The position numbers and the translations under genes were made by a program. Positions 41,577 to 44,691 of a stretch of 44,691 nt of DNA are shown piece by piece. This stretch comes from an uncultured Bacilli bacterium (GTDB lineage: Bacteria > Bacillota_I > Bacilli_A > ML615J-28 > CAG-313), in the NCBI GenBank assembly GCA_934098295.1, contig CAKONV010000017.1, forward strand, positions 1-44,691, in the 5' to 3' direction. Every line of letters begins with the position of its first letter. The first letter of the stretch is position 1. The notes beneath the pieces were generated by a model, which ran no database searches, was not told the DNA's origin, and saw nothing but the letters and a program-made list of their open reading frames with translations.

Positions 41577-42340
41577 TATTCAGGATCTACCTTTGTCCAA
41601 TTATCAACATAAACTTTTTTAATTTTCTTTTCTTCTTTTTCCCAATAATTATATACATCTCTTCTCTTTAATTTAGCATAAGCAACTTTCACATTTTCAC
41701 AAGAAGTTAATCTTTTGGCATCATCCTTATCACTATCAAACCAACCTAAAAATTCATATCCAGCAATTTTTACATCTGGTAATCCATGAAATGGAACTTG
41801 GCTAAGAAATACACCAGGGATATGGTCTAAAATATATTTAATTCTAAAACTATGCCACCAATAAACAGTTTCTGATGAAAAATAAAATAATTTTGAAGTA
41901 TCAACTAAAGCCGCCCAACTAGAAACAAAAAAATTGTCAGCATAATTATATGGATCCATTCTTGTGCAGCCTTCATCATTACGCCAATAAGCAAAATACG
42001 AAACAAGGAAATTAATAAAATCAACATATTTATCATTCTTAAGACAATAACCAATAAATGATGTTTCCTTTTCTGTATCTAAACTTCCATTCATTCTTGC
42101 CTCAAGAAAATACTTATGAAATGCAAATCCCATAGCATAACAATTTTCTTTACCACCAGCATAATAATCTGCAAATTCTAAAAAGTCTTCTTTAGAATTT
42201 ATATTATTTTTCTTTAAATCATTTTCACCATTATTTTTCAAAATAAATTCATAAAAATCGCCATAGAAATGTTCAAATAAACTTCTCTTATTTTCCCATA
42301 AGTCATAATTTAATCCATGTTCACAAAATACGTATTTCAT
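41576..42340 (-). CDS. Unrecognised 254-residue cytosolic protein
   Basis: I do not recognise the family. The start at 42340 (MKYVFCEHGLNYDLWENK) is set by AAAGGAGT 7 bases upstream; a longer frame from 42403 runs back into the previous gene. No signal peptide or membrane segment. It is rich in aromatic residues, with Trp/Tyr/Phe-dense stretches (FLVSYFAYWRNDEG, FYFSSETVYWWHSFRIKY, AGYEFLGWFDSD) and an acidic Lys-rich C-terminus ending KVDPE. It sits 4 bases after the phosphopantetheinyl transferase gene and is coupled to the nitroreductase gene, so the three likely act or are made together. The aromatic density suggests a ligand or protein-binding fold, but that is only an impression. Confidence 0.75.
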   Translation of the reverse strand: MKYVFCEHGLNYDLWENKRSLFEHFYGDFYEFILKNNGENDLKKNNINSKEDFLEFADYYAGGKENCYAMGFAFHKYFLEARMNGSLDTEKETSFIGYCLKNDKYVDFINFLVSYFAYWRNDEGCTRMDPYNYADNFFVSSWAALVDTSKLFYFSSETVYWWHSFRIKYILDHIPGVFLSQVPFHGLPDVKIAGYEFLGWFDSDKDDAKRLTSCENVKVAYAKLKRRDVYNYWEKEEKKIKKVYVDNWTKVDPE

Positions 42341-42344
42341 TTTT

Positions 42345-42947
42345 TTACTCCTTTTCAATTCTTTTTTCAATAACCCTAAATTCACCCATTCCACATGAAG
42401 CAATCATATATGCTTTTTTATTAATAATATATCTTCTCGTGATAACATCTTCATCAATAATAATATTGGCAGGATTAACGGTAATACTTGTTCCTCTTTT
42501 TTTTACAATAGCTTCTTTGGCTGTCCATACTTGATAAAAATATTTATGTTTTTCTAACTCACTTAATTTTTCATACAAGTTGTATTCATCGTTATTCATA
42601 ATTTTTTTAGCCAATGATGGATTATAAATCTTCATTTCCTCAATATCAATACCTATTTCATTTTTAGATAATGAAACAATTACCACACCAGATGAATGAC
42701 TAATAGAAAAATACCATTCGTTTGTGTTAAGATAAGGCTTACCATTTTCATTATAGATAAGTTCTTGATTTTCTATACCATATTCATCAAATAATTCTTT
42801 CAATAATAACCCTGCACCTAATTTTTCTTTTTTTATAAGATTATTATCAATTCTTCTAATTTTTTCTTGTCTCTTCTTTTCTACCTTATCTATTAATTCA
42901 TCATTAACAATTAACTCAGATGTATCTAATATATATATAACCGCCAT
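42345..42947 (-). CDS. Sfp-type 4'-phosphopantetheinyl transferase
   Basis: A 200-residue Sfp-superfamily enzyme that loads 4'-phosphopantetheine from CoA onto carrier proteins. It has WYFSISHSSGVVIVSLS (CoA-binding SxSHS-type), the Mg site IGIDIE (about residues 98-103), and VWTAKEAIVKKRG (the W-T-x-K-E-A motif). No NRPS, PKS or carrier-protein gene is in the window; it could serve the fatty-acid ACP if AcpS is absent, or a pathway elsewhere. AAAGGAA is 8 bases before the ATG. First gene of a four-gene unit ending with yqeY. Confidence 0.92.
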   Translation of the reverse strand: MAVIYILDTSELIVNDELIDKVEKKRQEKIRRIDNNLIKKEKLGAGLLLKELFDEYGIENQELIYNENGKPYLNTNEWYFSISHSSGVVIVSLSKNEIGIDIEEMKIYNPSLAKKIMNNDEYNLYEKLSELEKHKYFYQVWTAKEAIVKKRGTSITVNPANIIIDEDVITRRYIINKKAYMIASCGMGEFRVIEKRIEKE

Positions 42948-42969
42948 TATAAAGATTCCTTTTATATAA

Positions 42970-42998
42970 ATTTTATCACATAATATACTTTATTGCAA
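42970..42998 (-). promoter_or_regulatory. Promoter of the PPTase-nitroreductase-yqeY unit
   Basis: Minus strand TTGCAA (42993-42998), 17-base spacer ending TGTGA, TAAAAT (42970-42975). Confidence 0.72.
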
Positions 42999-43071
42999 GT
43001 TAAAAAAGAATTATATTTACTATACAATTACTAATGATAATTTTAAACACTTCTTTTACTGCTTTTTTAAG

Positions 43072-43103
43072 AAAAAATGTAATTATCTCTCTAGATAATT
43101 ACA
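43072..43103 (-). terminator. Second terminator downstream of the immunity-like genes
   Basis: A perfect 11-bp stem TGTAATTATCT / AGATAATTACA (43078-43088 and 43093-43103) followed on the minus strand by TTTTTTC. Between it and the terminator at 43191-43224 I see only a 24-codon open frame without a ribosome site. Confidence 0.82.
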
Positions 43104-43190
43104 CTCATCATATTTAAAATGTTCTTTAGAATTCATTATAGTAGTATTAACTACCATTTTTCTATTAAATAATCTATGAATATAAATTAA

Positions 43191-43224
43191 ATAAAAAAGC
43201 GAATTTACCCGAAGGTAAACTCAC
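43191..43224 (-). terminator. Terminator with UUCG tetraloop after the frameshifted gene
   Basis: On the minus strand an 11-bp stem GTGAGTTTACC / GGTAAATTCGC (43214-43224 and 43199-43209) with two G-U pairs, capped by TTCG and followed by TTTTTTAT. Confidence 0.92.
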
Positions 43225-43250
43225 CAAGTTTTGTTTGTGAAATTAATTTT

Positions 43251-43615
43251 CTATTTTACATTTTTAATATTTTCTAATTCTTTAATAAGCCGATTTAAAT
43301 CTTCAATAAATTTCTCATCTTTCCAAGAAAAAAATTTATATCTATACTTTTTATCCACCCAAACTAATAATGTAGATGCAGTTAAAAAACCTTCATCAAA
43401 TATTTCAACAATTTTATTTTTATTGTCTAATATTGTTATACTTAAATATAGGTCTTCTGATTTTTTATTATTAATATCTTTACCATATTCACAAACAAGA
43501 TTGTACTTTAGCTCATCAACTAAATTTTGCAACTTAATATAGGATTCGTTTTTTTCAAATTTTCTATTTCAGTATTACAATATAATGACAATGCTTTATG
43601 TAAATTTTCATTCAT
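43251..43615 (-). pseudogene. Frameshifted small protein, possible immunity gene
   Basis: The 3' part reads a 93-residue frame (from MQNLVDELKY, to ENIKNVK) with no ribosome site. A strong site AAGGAGA lies 8 bases before an upstream ATG at 43613-43615 that opens MNENLHKALSLYCNTEIEN in a different frame. The two frames meet at an A7 run (minus strand, 43550-43556). One extra A would give a continuous 121-residue protein (…KNESYIKLQNLVDELK…). It is either a genuine one-base deletion, a homopolymer sequencing error, or slippage-dependent expression. No family is recognised; the size and the WKDEKFIEDLNRLIKEL tail are like many toxin-immunity proteins (inference). Confidence 0.7.
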
Positions 43616-43688
43616 AAATCTTTCTCCTTCTACATTCTTGTTGGCTCCACTATATCCATTATGATAGCTACACTCCTGTAAGTTTGTG

Positions 43689-43871
43689 TTATTTATTTTT
43701 ATCTCTTTTTTTACTAGCTAATTTAATAATTGAATATACTATTATAATCATTATCGCCGAAATTAGCCAACTATACTTATTATCAGGTTCTGGAGTATTG
43801 TAATAACCATATATAGTACTAATTACATATGCTATAACTACTTGTATTATTTCTAATACATTTTTTTTCAT
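43689..43871 (-). CDS. Small two-helix membrane protein
   Basis: A 60-residue protein with two hydrophobic helices (IIQVVIAYVISTIYGYY and WLISAIMIIIVYSIIKL) joined by a short polar loop (NTPEPDNKYS), and a basic tail (KKRDKNK). The start at 43871 is set by AAGGAGGGAG just upstream; a longer frame from 43919 lacks one. It lies between two immunity-like genes. Family and function not recognised. Confidence 0.7.
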   Translation of the reverse strand: MKKNVLEIIQVVIAYVISTIYGYYNTPEPDNKYSWLISAIMIIIVYSIIKLASKKRDKNK

Positions 43872-43932
43872 AATCTCCCTCCTTCTACTATTAGTATAAA
43901 ATCCATCTTGAGTTTTCAAAATCTTTTATAGA

Positions 43933-44349
43933 TTAACAGTTTAATTCTTGAATAATTACTTCTTCAATATCTTCAATGGAAAACATTATCTGTTTATTAC
44001 AGATACCACCTTCTATTAAAATGCTATTATTAAAATTACTGTAATAAAGCATCAAAATTTCAAATTTATCCTTCTCAAAATATTTTTCAAATGTTAAATA
44101 CTCTAAATATTTCATTTTGTTTACATACTCTCGAATCTCTAATACATCCTTAGGTGTATCGACAAAAGATGAATTGATTTTCATGATTATCATTAAAGAT
44201 TTAGATAGATTTCTTTCTCTACCACTTTCATCTAATAAATAAATTCCCTCTTTAAATTCTAATTTAATTTCAAAGGTTCCAATTTCAATTGCAGTAATAT
44301 AAGTATCATGAAATCCGTATTGAAGTAACTTTTCAAAAATATTATTCAT
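43933..44349 (-). CDS. Putative immunity protein of the toxin module
   Basis: A 138-residue acidic protein. The start at 44349 (MNNIFEKLL) has GAGGTG about 6 bases upstream. The opening LLQYGFHDTYITAIEIGTFEIKLEFKEGIYLLDE has the HD-x-x-I followed by alternating beta pattern common among proteins adjacent to polymorphic toxin tips; the C-terminus is SIEDIEEVIIQEL. It lies 51 bases downstream of the toxin-tip frame in the same direction, the standard position for a cognate immunity gene. No named immunity family is assigned. Function is inferred from position and pattern. Confidence 0.65.
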   Translation of the reverse strand: MNNIFEKLLQYGFHDTYITAIEIGTFEIKLEFKEGIYLLDESGRERNLSKSLMIIMKINSSFVDTPKDVLEIREYVNKMKYLEYLTFEKYFEKDKFEILMLYYSNFNNSILIEGGICNKQIMFSIEDIEEVIIQELNC

Positions 44350-44400
44350 TCTATTCACCTCTATTTTAATAATGCTCTTAAAATTTTTTTCATAATTCCT

Positions 44401-44586
44401 TTAATGCCTTTTTGCACCTGGAAATAATTTACCTTGTCCGAGTAAGGGATTACCATCAATTCCAATTCTAATACCATGTGTTTTATCAACAATATCATCG
44501 CCAAATATATGTACATGAGCATAATCATGATTATTTGGAAATTGTTTTACTATATAACCATCACTTTTGCCAAGTATTGCAGCCAT
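44401..44586 (-). CDS. Orphan C-terminal toxin tip (polymorphic toxin fragment)
   Basis: A 61-residue frame: AILGKSDGYIVKQFPNNHDYAHVHIFGDDIVDKTHGIRIGIDGNPLLGQG..., ending PGAKRH. The pattern AHVHIxG, RIGIDGNPL and a final basic stretch resembles the last part of small RNase-type tips of Rhs/contact-dependent toxins. Upstream in the same frame there are stops (TAG TGA at about 44610-44615), and there is no ribosome site, so the toxin backbone is missing. It is best read as a displaced toxin-tip cassette followed by its immunity gene. His residues in NHDYAHVH are candidate catalytic residues (inference). Confidence 0.6.
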   Translation of the reverse strand: MAAILGKSDGYIVKQFPNNHDYAHVHIFGDDIVDKTHGIRIGIDGNPLLGQGKLFPGAKRH

Positions 44587-44691
44587 AACTGTTATTTCTG
44601 CAAAAAGGATTCACTAGGTAAATTTGATTCCGAATCTGAATTTTATGAATCTATGAAACAATTAAACAGATTCTATGAAAACATCAAATTA
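44587..44691. other. Window end, no assigned gene
   Basis: The minus strand is closed by several stops here. One plus-strand frame is open to the window edge (reading KKDSLGKFDSESEFYESMKQ and on), but it continues as antisense of the toxin tip and has no visible ribosome site, so I do not call a gene. Confidence 0.4.

Noticed and set aside
43107..43180. 24-codon minus-strand frame between two terminators
   Set aside because: No ribosome site, low complexity, and it runs into the terminator stem at 43078-43103. Chance is likely.
44587..44691. Open plus-strand frame at the window end
   Set aside because: It is partial, continuous with the antisense of the toxin tip, and has no start signal. 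It cannot be judged from this window.
1..44691. CRISPR array, prophage, tRNA or rRNA genes
   Set aside because: I saw no regularly spaced direct repeats, no phage structural genes, and no tRNA or rRNA signatures. Repeated protein motifs in the LRR and InlB genes account for the visible repeats.

Overview
The window is about 44.7 kb of AT-rich DNA from a Gram-positive-type bacterium. The absence of outer-membrane genes, strong AGGAGG-type ribosome binding sites, TTGACA/TATAAT promoters (often with TGn extensions), a T-box, CotF-like proteins, YdbS/YdbT-like PH proteins, a TspO homologue, BspA-type leucine-rich repeats and InlB-type repeats fit a low-GC Bacillota, plausibly a gut member of the Bacilli (Erysipelotrichales/RF39-like). 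That placement is inference. Trp is coded by TGG and I saw no sign of TGA recoding. Most genes are on the minus strand.

Layout. 1-5.3 kb: a secreted phosphodiester glycosidase (cut by the window edge), the 4.5S/SRP RNA, tadA, tdk, a small plus-strand gene that looks like a GH13 remnant, and a two-subunit class I fumarase. 5.3-9.9 kb: a large GHL10-type glycosidase, a pair of CotF-like genes, a TspO homologue and a decayed IS200-type element. 9.9-12.5 kb: metNIQ under a methionine T-box. 12.5-22.6 kb: MATE exporter, GAPDH, heterodimeric ABC exporter, ComEC-like metallo-hydrolase, EamA transporter, flotillin. 22.6-27.9 kb: two PH-domain membrane proteins, a second MATE, a cation diffusion facilitator, a small split-barrel-like protein. 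27.9-37.5 kb: a surface/glycan block (LRR lipoprotein, GH3 hexosaminidase, ArsB/NhaD permease, SGNH hydrolase) and a 1283-residue InlB-repeat lipoprotein preceded by a structured leader with a terminator. 37.6-40.6 kb: a TrpXYZ-like ABC importer. 40.6-43 kb: YqeY, nitroreductase, an unrecognised protein and an Sfp-type phosphopantetheinyl transferase. 43-44.7 kb: remains of a polymorphic toxin/immunity cluster, including a frameshifted gene and an orphan toxin tip.

The most interesting item is the leader of the ABC importer (40312-40549). It encodes a 24-residue peptide with FYFSYYY at residues 10-16. Its three consecutive Tyr codons can pair with a downstream segment, that segment can instead pair with the left arm of a strong intrinsic terminator, and the terminator follows. 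This is the full 1:2 / 2:3 / 3:4 geometry of a ribosome-mediated transcription attenuator. It predicts Tyr/Phe control of the importer in a lineage where T-boxes are the usual device. A methionine T-box in the same window shows that both strategies coexist here. A second candidate cis-element, with a pseudoknot-capable fold and terminator, sits before the InlB-repeat gene.
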